Part shown: positions 44,206 through 54,975 of the stretch, piece after piece
How the letters are laid out: the number at the start of each line of letters is the position of its first letter
Numbering within the stretch: position 1 is the first letter of the stretch
NCBI GenBank assembly: GCA_037447605.1
Contig: CM074806.1
Span: 2,585,400 to 2,649,399, forward strand
Source of the DNA: Zygnema circumcarinatum
Taxonomy: Eukaryota; Streptophyta; Zygnematophyceae; Zygnematales; Zygnemataceae
Length of the DNA stretch: 64,000 bases
Direction: 5' to 3'
Made by a program: the position numbers and the translations under genes
The notes under the pieces: generated by a model
The model's database searches: none
Seen by the model: only the letters and a program-made list of their open reading frames with translations
What the model was told of the DNA's origin: nothing

Positions 44206-45660
44206 GAAACGAAGAGACAAGGAAGCCGCCCCTCACTTGACTTAATCATAGAAGCTGCAGAGTTTTCTTTATGAATGGCAGAGTTGTAAATCGCTGTTAC
44301 ACGAGTGCGTGCCTCAAGTATACTGATTAAGTGTTATGTGTGTATGCACTACTGTCTATCGCGCACTTTTGCAGCTCCTTTGGCTGGTCGTTGTTTTTAA
44401 ATGGCATGTGTTTTGTTCTGAAGGCTTGTGAAGGACGAACCACTCACCATAGTGCCGAGTCCAGGCGTTTATGTACATGTTATTTTTCACTTTTCACTGC
44501 TAACAAGTGCTTCATGATGAAACTAGCATAGGCTTGTGGGGCCTTGTGGAAATCTTTGACGTTCTCTCATACAGACCGGAGGTCGCCCTTGGCGACAGTT
44601 GGATCGCTGGAACTGGTGTAGCCCTCAGTCGTGTTCTCTGTTCGTTTTAAATATTCTCATTCGTTTTCCGTGATGAGGTGAAATATTCCAATATTTGTTT
44701 TTCGCTTTTTCTCCACTGCAGCTGTCATGGGGAATAAGCCAAGCTGGAGTGCGCAGTGCTTTCCTGATCGTCTAGAAGTGACGGTGGATTTGCGGCGATT
44801 CCATGCTGATCTCCCTTATGATTTTGAGGGCTTGGGTGGTAACTTCCACTTGCCTTTTGCGTTAGGACACCGAACTTTGCGCGTCGGTGACTTTATTGCA
44901 CTCGCATTACGAGGAGTTCCCGTATGGGGACGCGTTGAGGTCGATACTGAGAGAAGGAGAGAAGTTAACTCAGATCCGGGAAGACAAACTGTTGATCGTT
45001 TGGTTGTGGGAGTTAGCCAGCCTCTCTTGAAGAGTGGTTCAGATTGGAAAAGAATCAAGCGACTGGAGACAAATATTGGGGCGGTCCTCGTGGAGGTTAG
45101 AGTTGTGAGCGATGTTGTCGGAATTTTGAAGATGGAAATGCCGCCGGGAGACTGGCCGCACAGGGGTGGGGCGTACCTTGTAGGACGGGCTGAGGGTTTC
45201 GTGGAGATCTATGTAAGGGGGAGATTTGAAACCCAACAGGATTGGGAAAAAACGCTATTGGATTCTGTCCTACCTGGACCTCGATCACTGCTCGGCATAA
45301 GTCTGGTGAGATACTGTCGTTAACCAGTATGAATTCCCGCAAGTTGAGAGCCGCATCGTGATTTTGTCTGTAAGAATTGTCTCCCTTCTCCCAAAAATCT
45401 CTTCTGTATAAAAGTGGTGTCGGCATACTGTTTGGCTCGCTGAAGCAATGTCAGACGGGTCGTCGATGTGTCATTTCGGTGCAGGGGTGGTTTCTGGTGG
45501 CTCGTCTATGGAATCCCAGACGCCCTCCTTTGCCTCCACTCCCGGGAGATGGCCTTTGTAGAGTTCCTCCTGGAGGCCGTGCCTGGGCATGAGGGCATTC
45601 AGAAGACGTGACACCTCCAATTTATGGCTTGTACAGAGCTGGATAGGGTCTATAAGAATA
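44206..45660 (+). repeat. tandem unit 3, left part
   Basis: Third direct repeat. It follows units 1 and 2 up to GGGTCTATAAGA (45657), then switches abruptly to a pyrimidine tract. The continuation of the unit reappears at 51571, so this unit is split rather than followed by a fourth unit. Confidence 0.85.
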
Positions 45661-47895
45661 GAGATAGATAGGGATATATCTGGATCCCCCCTCCCCCCTC
45701 CCCCCTCCCTCCCCCCTCTCCCCCATCCCCCCATCCCCCCTCCCTCCCTCTCCCCCATCCCCCCTCACCCCTCCCCCCTCCCTCCTGCCCCCTCCCCTTC
45801 CCCCTCCACTCCAGCTCACCCCCACTCCTCCCCCTTCTGTTCTCCTCCTCCCCGACCCCCCCTCCACTCCGCCTATCATCTCGCTCCCTTTGCCGTCCGT
45901 CACGCACCCAGCCGGAATTTCAAATGACACCAGTTTCTATGTGCGTAACGATCCAACTGAAATTCTTTGCTTTGGTGTGAGCACATGCCGCGACACATAC
46001 CCTACCGTATAGGCAACACGTGGCGTGTTCTGGAGCAAAGTCGATGGACTTTTGCTGTCCAAAATAAGTACAGCCCCTCAGGGCTGTCCTCAGGGCGGAC
46101 GAGACCTGTTCCGTGCCGTTCCGTTCCATGTCGTCCGCTCGGTCTGGCGGCGTTCCTTGCGAGCCGTTGTCACAAACCGCCAACAGCGAACAGCGGCTCC
46201 GCCGTTCGACCGCCGAACTTTACGGGGGCTGTAACAGAACAGCGAACAGCCGTCGGGCTGTCGCCCCCCCTCCCGCCCTTCGCGTCGCGGCGGGTTGGCT
46301 GCTCGCCTGCTGCTCGAGCCGCGTCGTCGTGGTTTCAAGGCGGGGGGTGGCGGGCACCGCGCGGCTTTTGGGTGTTCGTCCTAGGGTGGCGCTTTGATTG
46401 GACTTTCTTCAACTGCTTGAAGCCTGGAGGTGGAAACTGAGGCGGAAAGTGCTTTCTTTATCTCCGAAACGAACTTTTTCAACTAGACTTTACTTATTAA
46501 ACTTCAACTGTCCGGATGCGCGAAACTTCATCAGCAAAGTTGAACCACGAAGCAAAATTTGAATGAAGTTGAGAAAACTTGGAGCGTGAAATGGCAGCCT
46601 TAGGTCTTTAGTGAGCGGTTCATCGTTGTTCCCCATGGACATGTTGTTGTCGTCCATGAACATTTGATGGCATCGACATCGTGAGACCAATATGGATGGT
46701 CGTGTGCGATATGTTTATATTTCTTGTTAAAACTCGGACTTTTAGAACTAAAAAAGTAGGGCCTTCAAACTTTTGGGAAAATGAACCCCCCCCCCTCCCC
46801 TTCCGTCCCCTCCCCTGGCCTCCCCTCCCCGCCTCTCTCCTCCCCTCCCCCCCCCTCCCCGCCTCTCTCCTCCCCTTCCCCCCCCTCCCCGCCTCTCCCC
46901 TCTTCTTTCCCTCCCCTCCCCGCCATTGCCCTCCCCTTTCGTCCCATCCCCTCCCCTCCCCTGCCCCAAGTCATGATCTAGCACTACAAGCACGAAGGGT
47001 TTCCCATCAAGATCGGCAAGCATGGCGACAGCCGCTGACTCTACTCTCTCTCTCTCTCTCGCCTCTGCTCTGCTCTCTTTCTTGCGCTGATGTGTGGGAA
47101 GGAGAAAACAGGGGGGTGGAATAGCCAAAATTAAAGGGCGAACTTTCAGAAGATGGGGCGAGATATCCAGAGGGGGGGGGATATCATTTCCTGCTTTTAT
47201 TTTGTTTTAAAGTCAATACGGACGTGTGTACGGCGTCCTAGGGACAGTTCAAGTGCCGTGGTTGGGCCGCCATTAGCCAACCATTGGCTGCAATCCAGCC
47301 GCTGCACTGCCATTGCCCTTGGAGGCCGCCGCGACGTGACTTGGTGTGACGTCGCATGACGCACGTGACATCATCCTGAAGTGCTGCCGTTAAATCGAGC
47401 AGGTTGAGAACAAATTAGAAAAGTAACATAAAAGTCGAACAATACTCTCACGACCATCCTAAAGAGCAACGCCACTTCCCGGCACGCCCTGCAAGCAGCA
47501 CTCGCAGTCGCCCCCAGCGCAATTCCCATTTCTCTAATCGTTTCGAACAACGAGCCGGCCGTCCCGTTCCTCGCCGTTACAGTTACAGTTCCCGCGGCAA
47601 TCTCTGCGATGCGTCTTTCCGTACAATACCGTCGCGCCCACAGCTACTGTAGCGGCCAAACAGCGCGCAGCGGAACGAGGCGCAAAGCGACAAAGGGCGG
47701 GCGGGCGGGCGGGCGGGGCCGCCCCCCGCTGGGTCGCCGCAAGTGCGAACTTGCCACGTGGAGACGCAGCACCAATGGCGCGACGCCACGTGTTGACGTA
47801 ACTGTTCGCTGCCGGCGGCTCCGCAAACGGACAAAAGGGACAGCTGCGCGGGGGCGCACAAAGGCGCCCGCGCGGAGGGGAACGGCACCGCGCTC

Positions 47896-47946
<51 letters not shown>

Positions 47947-50900
47947 GATCGACCCGCAGCGAGGGGGCGGAGGGACACAGGAAGAGGGAGGGAGGGAGGG
48001 AGAAAGAGAGAGGGGGAGAGGTAGAGATAGGAAGAGGGAGGGAAAGAAAGAGATAGACAGAGCGACGGAGGGAGGAGAGTGAGCGAGAGACGGCGCAATG
48101 GCTGCAAACGGGAGAAGTTGGGCGGCGGTCGTTGGGGTGCTCTGCGCTGCATTGCTCCAGTCCTTGCTTCCCGCCGTGGTAAGATCAGGCTTCGGAGAAG
48201 GCACTAATGATAAGTCGGCACTAGAAGTGAAAACTTGTGGAAAGGCTTGTCGTGGTATTAACATTTTTGGCAGTTAGACCTTCTTGAAATGAAAACGAAT
48301 GTATCATAATTCCAACCCCTGAAACCCCCCAGGTTGGTCCTGATTTCTCCTCTGTGAGCACTTTGCGCAGAGCGGCAGCTCCATTGTGGGATCGCTGTTC
48401 TGCGACAAGTGCTGGGACGGCTCCTTCAGCGGCACCCTCGACCTCCTGGACGCGCTCACCCCTGTAAGGCTTCTCCTCATCCATCCATGTCCCAAAATCC
48501 CTCTTTGCGCCATATCTCTCTTTCTCTTCATCCGCACCTCCATCACCCTCTCTCTCTCTCTCCGACTCTCTCCTCTCTAGTTTCATTCTTGCAATGTGAT
48601 GTCCACCACTTGAGTGGGAGTATTGTAGGCTGACGCCGTGGTGCCACGTGTGCCCTAATGCGGTGCCAGGTGAGCATCAACTGCAGCATCAGTTCCGTCG
48701 TGGCCGGGCAGACCTCCTACACGTACGTGTGGGCCACGGGGGGCACCCCTGCAAGCGGAGGCTTCCAGGTAACCACGTCACAAACTCTCATCCTCAAAAA
48801 TCATGCTAAGTCAATAAATAAACTAATAAAGTGTACGTTTTCAATAGGATAATTTTCATTGTAATATAGATTTTTTTTTTTTGCTAATCAGCTCCTTCAA
48901 CATAAATGTTGAATTTCGTTGATTCTCTCTCCCTATTCTTCGACCCCTCTCTTCCTCCCTCCCCCTGCCTCTCTCCGCCTCACCATTGGGGATGCATGCA
49001 TGCGCGCATATGCATGCCCGCAGGTCGCCATCAGCGGCGCTACGGGCACATCGGCGCTCATTTCCGCGAACGCGAAGTTCCTGAGCGCGCTCTTCGTGGG
49101 CGGCAATCCGCTCAGCGGCCAGATCGCGACCGCGCAGATCGACGGCTGCTACGTGACGGCCTCCAGCGGGCTCTGCCCCGTCAACATCCTCAACAACGGC
49201 CAGTGCAGCTCCGGAGGCGTGCTGGTCAGCTCTCTCTCTCTCTCTCTCTCGCTCTTTGCGTCCCATTCTGTTTTACGCTTTGACCGCCTTTTTCTCCATT
49301 TGCTTCTCCTACTCCTTCGGCCTCCGTCTCCGTCTACTCCTTTGTGTCCCTCACCCTTTGAAGACTAGTTTCTGTTTTTTTTGCTCTCTACCACCTACTC
49401 TTTCCCAATATTTTAACTCTCCCGTCTTTCTCTCTCTCTCTGTTTTCTCTAATAATTCCTTGTACCTGTATTGCTCCTCTCCCTTCCGCCTCGTTTTCGC
49501 TCTGCCCAGCCTTTATCTCGTTCATCCTCCTCTGTCAACACTTCCTTCTCCATCCACTTTCCTGGTTGCCCTCCCACGCAATCTTCCTTCTTCCTCCCTC
49601 TTCCCTATTTGTCTCCCTGCTTCTCACTCTTCCTCCCCCTTATTACTCTCCAGGGTAACGCATGGATCAGCGCCGTGACTCTCACAAACTTGGCTTCCAC
49701 CTCCGCCGACATCAGCCTGGGCGTGCAGGCGTGCTACGCCCCCTCCATCCGGGACGCGAGCTGCCCCGCCGCGTCTGCCCCCTCTCCCGGGGGAGTGGGA
49801 GACCCCCACTACACTGGGGCCGATGGCTCCCGCTTCGACTTTTCAGGTATGATTTTTAAGATCTGTAATAACATGTTAAGGTTGAAAGTTTTTGCGTTTC
49901 TAGCCTTTTTTGAGTGTTCAGCATGAAACCTTTGAACACTGCTTAATGGTAATACAGTTAGCGGTGAGAAATTGCAAATTCTTCAAAGTTGATGGATGTG
50001 GATGCGTGCATTGCGAGCAGGCGAACCCAACACCACCTTTTGCCTCGTCAGCGACGCCCACCTCCACATCAACGTGTTCTATGGCGGCCGTTACGGGCGG
50101 TGGGGCAGCAACCCGCACAAGGCCCTCACATGGATCCGCCAAATCGGCGTCCTTTGGGGCCACCACACCATCCTGCTGGCGGCACGGGAAGGCGCCAGGT
50201 GGCAGTACGATGGCGGCTATCTGGGCCGCCTCATGATCGACGGTCAGGATGTGGAGCTCGGGCAGGCGGGAGACTCTGCCGTCCGCGCCAATGGCGACAT
50301 TGAAGTGAAGTGGCTCGCGGCGAAGAGGCGCAGCGGCGATGACTTTGTGGATGTGTTCCACATCAAGGTCGCGGATGTGCTGAGTTTGAGGCTCACATTG
50401 CGTCCAGAAATCGCGATGTTGAGGACCCCCACGGACGGCGTTGTGCACTTCGACTTTGAAATGCCGGTGGCCGACTTGTCGGACAATGCGCATGGGGTTT
50501 TAGGGCAGACCTTCCGCTCCGACCACAAGGATAGACTGTGAGTGCTGACAGACATCAAGCGAAACCCCTCTCCTTTCGCATTATTTCGCCCTACCTGCAA
50601 CGAGTCATGCCGTGCTTTGGTTTGTTTCTGATTGGAGCCCAATTATGCACAGGATACATTTGACTGACACGTTGTTTTGAGAATGACGTTTGGGTGGCAG
50701 TGCGAATCAAAAGCTGGAGTACAGTGAGCTTTTCGGGGCCGAAGTGGTGCCGGGAGACGACGCGGAAGGGTTTCTGGACGGCAGCGTGGCGAGCTACCGC
50801 TCCTCGGGCCTCCTCCGCGCGGACTGCCTCTTCGCGCGCTTCGTCCGAGCGCGCGAGCGCGTGCAGGGGACGGAGCGCGCCACGGAGCTCGCGTCCTCCG

Positions 50901-51694
50901 CCGCGCGGAACATGCTCGGCGAGAGCGTCAAGAGCTTCGCGCTGTTGCAGTAGGCGACGCGACGCGACGCGATTAGGGTTGTGGGCTCGCCCGCTCGAGC
51001 GACCGAGCGCGGGGGCTTTGGCTCTCTCACACCGCTCCTTTGTGAAGCGCGGTTTGTTCGTGGGATGAGCGAGTGCTCGCGTTGGTAGCGGATGGGAGGT
51101 GTGGGCCGTTCTGCAACAGAAGGGTCCTTTGGCGGTAGTCGTAGGTAGTTCGACGGCGCACAGTGTGGCGAAGCAGTGCGTGTATGGTGTGTACTTGATG
51201 TGGAACAAATATGTATATATCACGAGATTTTTTTTCTGGGTTGAAACGTGTTTTATGTGTTGGTCCGCGCTTCAAGAAACTGCAACCGAGTGGTCAATGC
51301 ATGGACACAGTTCCTTCGTGGCATTCGAGGGGCCGCGAGGGTTAACTATACACATAAAGTAAAAAGCCCCTCAAACCGACCCGAGCGAAGACGCAAACTC
51401 CCCCTCCCACTCCCCCCTCCTCCTCCCTCCGCCCTCCCTCCCCTCTCCCCTCTCCTCCATCCCCCCTCCCCTCTCTCCCCTCCCCCCTCCCCCCACTTCC
51501 CTCCGCCTTCCCCCCTCCCCCCTCTCCCCACTTCCCTCTTCCCTCTTCTTCCCCCTCCCACATCCCCCCAACTTCAGGCTGTCATACTTTCAGGTTTTCA
51601 ATTGCCCGTATCTGTATGTGACCTCGTCTCGGTTTTTGCTGACTTTATTGTGAACGAATTATTAGGTGATGCAATTACCTCTCATTCTACCTGA
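44540..51694 (+). CDS. unrecognised membrane-anchored protein, copy 3 of 3, split by an insertion
   Basis: Exon 1 ends at 44615, exon 2 is 44722-45305 and exon 3 is 51578-51694 (AVILSGFQLPVSVCDLVSVF to TGA). The order matches copy 1, but the intron now spans about 6.3 kb and contains a complete Root_cap-domain gene on the same strand. The hydrophobic segment is weakened (SVLPGPRSLLGISL, with two prolines). Remaining changes are few. Whether the long intron is still spliced cannot be told from sequence; the copy may be dead or may end at VRYCR by read-through. Confidence 0.5.
45471..45660. other. intronic block open on both strands, unit 3
   Basis: Equivalent of the blocks at 40207 and 43080. 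The minus frame is open (LIDPIQLCTSHKLEVSRLL) and stops at 45471. The plus frame has the same TGA as unit 1. The block is cut at 45660 by the inserted DNA. Confidence 0.4.
45684..45868 (+). repeat. C-rich polypyrimidine tract, left edge of the insertion
   Basis: About 185 bp of CCCCCTCCC-type sequence starting 25 bp after the tandem unit breaks off. A similar tract at 51395-51570 ends exactly where the unit resumes. A third lies inside the insert at 46786-46972. Open frames across them are low-complexity artefacts. Confidence 0.9.
46600..46690 (-). repeat. dispersed short repeat, copy 7
   Basis: Minus-strand copy inside the inserted segment. It contains the complement of ATGCCATCAAATGTTCATGG and of GAACCGCTCACTAAAGACCT, matching the subtype of copy 3. 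Confidence 0.65.
47898..47946 (+). repeat. (CTG)16 microsatellite
   Basis: Sixteen uninterrupted CTG units, about 150 bp before the ATG of the Root_cap-domain gene, probably in its promoter or 5' UTR. It is followed by purine-rich sequence. 45869-47897 otherwise holds no gene I can support. Confidence 0.95.
48098..50953 (+). CDS. secreted Root_cap-domain protein (LEA-related)
   Basis: Plant extracellular protein of the Root_cap family, known from root cap and stress contexts; molecular function is not established. Exons: 48098-48178, about 48372-48471, a third ending at 48768, 49024-49224, 49654-49846, 50021-50537 and 50701-50953. The N-terminus MAANGRSWAAVVGVLCAALL is a signal peptide. A Cys-rich Ole e 1-like part follows (SLFCDKCWDGSFSGTLDLLD and later INCSISSVVAG). 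The hallmark is GVGDPHYTGADGSRFDFSG, a von Willebrand D-like GDPH motif, followed by CLVSDAHLHINVFYGGRYGR and the long C-terminal Root_cap region. In the third exon, frame ADAVV and frame TCALMRCQVSINC are offset by one base; either a lesion or an alternative acceptor at 48668. It lies wholly inside the insertion that splits tandem unit 3. Confidence 0.85.
51395..51570 (+). repeat. C-rich polypyrimidine tract, right edge of the insertion
   Basis: CCCCTCCC-type tract of about 175 bp. The next bases (from 51571, ACTTCAGGCTGTCATACTTT) are those of tandem unit 3, matching unit 1 at 40617 onward. Confidence 0.9.
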
Positions 51695-52620
51695 AGGAAG
51701 CACGTTATTACTCAGACGCCACATTCACCATGCCTCGTTTCAATAACGAGATGCCCCAATTTAATCAGCAATTGCAATGAATTATGTGCAATAGCGTGCG
51801 ATAAATGGTTAAGCACAAGAAGGAGGAACAACCTTCCGCAACTGCATGGAAAACTATTGCAATCGAATTAGTTTTTGCATTGGCAAGTTGCTAATGAATG
51901 TAGGTCTCAACATGCTGCACGGAACAATGGAAAACGGGTCAACGAGGTGCGAAGTGCGTGCACAAGGCTGACCATTTTAGAAGCATATCCAAACCCTCAT
52001 ATCAATGATACATAAAAAAAAGAACTATTTTTTTTTGAAAAACATAGATTTGACGGACATCAGAAAAAGGCAAGTATAATGAAGGCCAGACAGAACCAAA
52101 AAAAGCACAAAAAAAGTATCCTTCACGTTAAGGCTTATGTTTGAACATTACAGCTGTCTGCAGGCTCTCCTTAAGTTATGTACAAATCGCTGAGCGTGCC
52201 GCCATACTCTGCCAAGACATGACGTGAGACCATGGCAGCTGCCCACTGCCACGAAGGGGGATAACTGAAAGGCTCCTTTCCCCGCGGAGGAGGTTTACTG
52301 TATGAACGTGAGCGGCTTCTTCAGGGCCTTCTGGATGTCTGGCGCGATAGTCAGGGGAGTCACAGTGGGCGCATAGCGCTGGATAGGTATGCCCTCTTTA
52401 CTGATCAAGAACTGCGCAATGCGAGAATGCAACCCACTGCCTCGGTCAGTCCTCATTCGTCATATCAACTTCGAAGAGTCTTTTAGAATCCATGATATGA
52501 CACGATCACCGAGTACCTTAAATTCACGTTTCCTCTGTTCATAACTTTCGAACTTATGCAGATGGTCCGATACTCACACATTCATTGGGATAGCAAGTCA
52601 TGTGGCTGCGTGCAAATTCG
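51571..52620 (+). repeat. tandem unit 3, right part
   Basis: Continues the homology with unit 1 (40617-41750). It carries the third exon of the unknown gene and the peroxidase last exon, then runs on into the peroxidase intron where units 1 and 2 stop. Relative to unit 1 about 220 bp is missing at the insertion site. Confidence 0.85.
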
Positions 52621-54493
52621 AAAGAAAACATTGGAAAGTGCTCAAAAGCCAAGTTTGCAGGCTCGCTGGCGGATATGTGTTTCAAAAACCCTAAACCGGG
52701 GACTTCGGTTTTCTTACATTTTGTCTCATTTTTTCTTTATTTTCCCTCACACGCCTTTCTTCTTCTGTTAAATTTCCTACTTCTTGCTTTGGGTTTTTCG
52801 GGTTTTCAGGGTTAAGCAAACTGAACAGTTCAAGTCACCATACCTTAGCAAAGTTCCAGTCGATTTTCCCAGGCAATGAAGCCTTCAGAAATTCATATGC
52901 ACGGTTGTTTACAGGGCAGCACTCGGTCGAACGGGATAAGCAGTTCGCGAAACCAGTAAGCGCACCTTCAGGGCACATGGGATCGTTCACAGTAACCTTT
53001 GCAAACATTGGAAACGTGGCGGAATAATTGGCAGCAGCAAAAGCTTTGATCTCGGCATTTGACCCTGCACAGAAATACCTCCTGCCTTAAGCAGTGCCGA
53101 TTCCACTACCTTTAAAAACTTTAATTAATAGCTTCACATCAAGTTGGTGCAGCGTCGTTTTCTGGCTAATTCTCTAAAATAACGTTTTAAACGTTTTTTT
53201 TTTAATAACATTTTTTTCTCTAAAAAAAACAGCCTACAAGCAGAGTAATGCCTGGTATGGTTGTGATCAGCATGTCACTATCACACTTGTGGGGAAGCTC
53301 TCATCTGACATGAGAAGACACTTTTGACACATTGAATACACACGGAGCCATTTGAACCCTATTCAATTTTAAGCGTGTGACAGCATAAGCGCTTTCTCCA
53401 TGTACTATTCTGTTCAAAGAAGTTGCAACAAGTTGACAAGAAATAAAAGAGTGTCTTTCGAGTGACAAAATACTGCATGTTAATTGCAGGTCGAGAAAAT
53501 TAAACTGCTGTAAAGTGCTGGATACTATGCTCCAGCATTCCAATTCAAGCTAAACTATTGCAGCATGCACGAACTTATCCGACAGAGGGACTCACCGGGC
53601 TCTTGGAGGTTGAATTGATTGCAAGGAAAGGCTAAAACTGTAAAACCTTCCGGTCCATACTGCTTCTGTAGCTGCACTAGCTCTTCGTAATTCTGGGAGC
53701 AGATAAAATGTGGTTAGCCAATGGCTGACAAACCTAAGCCAATATGGTTCCAAAGCTCTAAGAGCAGGGCAGACTTTCGTCAAGAGCCATTTCACAATGC
53801 CCTCTCATTAAACAGAAGCAAATGCTCTTTTCTTGCGTAAACTGTAGGCTATTTTTCTAAGTAATGCAAAACGAATTGTCCACCGCATTGCCTTCCCATG
53901 TTTGCATCGCCTTTAGGAAAGCAACACTAAATTTCATGAGCTCAAAGCTTCGCTCTTCAAAATTGTGGCGAATGAGATGACAAATTCTCATCAGACCTTT
54001 CACAAAGTATCTGGAAGCCTGAAGTCGCGCTGATGACTTACCCTCTGTGTTAGACCGCAGAAACTTGCAACGTTGATTACCAATGAGACCTGCATGAGAA
54101 AAAGGCTCACCAAAGACGTCAGAGTGCATGACCAACCAAGAGATTCAACGCCATCACACCTCCAATCTGACCAGTCTGACAACTGTTGTAGTTTTCAAAA
54201 TCCACATCAAATCTAGCCACGTTGCACGATTTTCATAAAGTAGACAAATAGCGATTCATTTCAAGCATCCATTCGAGTAATAACCTTCATTAAGCTAGCC
54301 AAGATCTATTCAAGCTTCTGCGACGGAGATGGAGAAGGGGACGGACCTGGCCGACCAGCTGGCGCAGAGACACGGGTCGCCCGTCAATATCGAACAGGCT
54401 GAGGTCGTAGAATCTCGCCTCGGCGGCAGCAGCGGCAGAAGGCGCGAGAATGGCGACGAGCAGCAGGGCTGCAGCTGCGGCAGCCATGGCCAT
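52295..54493 (-). CDS. glutathione peroxidase, cysteine type, with signal peptide
   Basis: Reduces peroxides with thiol donors; plant enzymes usually take electrons from thioredoxin. Exons: 54493-54347, 54089-54042, 53692-53596, 53065-52844 and 52411-52295. Motifs: NVASFCGLT with the peroxidatic Cys (not selenocysteine), VLAFPCNQF, EPGSNAEI and DWNFAKFLISKEG. The N-terminus MAMAAAAAALLLVAILAPSA is a signal peptide, so a secreted or ER form is likely, unlike common cytosolic and plastid enzymes. Exon 4 carries a Cys-rich insert (CLSRSTECCPVNNRAYEFL). Near 53040 a run of five A (five T in the coding strand) puts the block before it (SNAEIKAF) one base out of frame with the block after it (AAANYSATFPMFAKV). 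With four it would be continuous: a homopolymer error or a frameshift mutation. The last exon is copied in tandem units 1 and 2. Confidence 0.85.
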
Positions 54494-54544
54494 GGGCTTG
54501 CGGAATGCAGGAATGAACGCTGCAACAGGCGGACCATTCCAACG

Positions 54545-54975
54545 ATTGCAATGGTTACCAACCATTGATTGTCAATCATTGCCAACCATTGCCAACCATT
54601 GCCAACCATTGCCACTGGTCAGAAACCATTGGACTCTGGTAAGGGGAATTTCATTGAACTCACAATGGCGAGGCCATCAAATGTACATGGACAAAGGCAT
54701 GATGTGGAACCACGAGGGACTGGTCGCAAAGGACTCTGGACTTTTGGTGCAGTACCGTATCAACCATTGCCATTTGCCAATGGTTCCGACCATTGGCGTA
54801 AAACCTGTCCAAAAATTGCCAATGGTCGGAAACCATTGGACTTAATGGTTACCAACCATTGCCAACCATTTCCAATGGTCGCAACCATTGGATGCCAATA
54901 GTTGCCTGCCAGTCCAACGGTTGCAAACCGCTGGCCGTCCAACCATTGCCATCCGATGGTTGTCCAATGGTTGCC
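54545..54975. repeat. CAATGG/CCATTG-rich array
   Basis: More than twenty CCATTG or CAATGG words in about 430 bp, often as AACCATTGCC repeats or as inverted pairs such as CCATTGGCAATGG. It begins about 50 bp upstream of the peroxidase ATG and is interrupted at 54645-54735 by a dispersed repeat copy. The following stretch to 56052 shows CT-rich and AT-rich DNA without a supported gene. Confidence 0.85.
54645..54735 (+). repeat. dispersed short repeat, copy 8 (long form)
   Basis: Plus-strand copy inside the CAATGG array: TTTCATTGAACTCACAATGG, CGAGGCCATCAAATGTACAT, then GTGGAACCACGAGGGACTGG and TCGCAAAGGACTC. Closest to copy 2. Confidence 0.85.

Noticed and set aside
45589-45930. Pro-rich and Gly/Glu-rich frames in polypyrimidine tracts (also 46681-47128 and 51248-51571)
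   Set aside because: Low-complexity translation of CCCTCC repeats. Only the part after 51577 is supported, as the third exon of the unknown gene.
51571-52620. A fourth tandem unit
   Set aside because: Its homology begins where unit 3 was interrupted and lacks the first exons, so it is the right part of unit 3.
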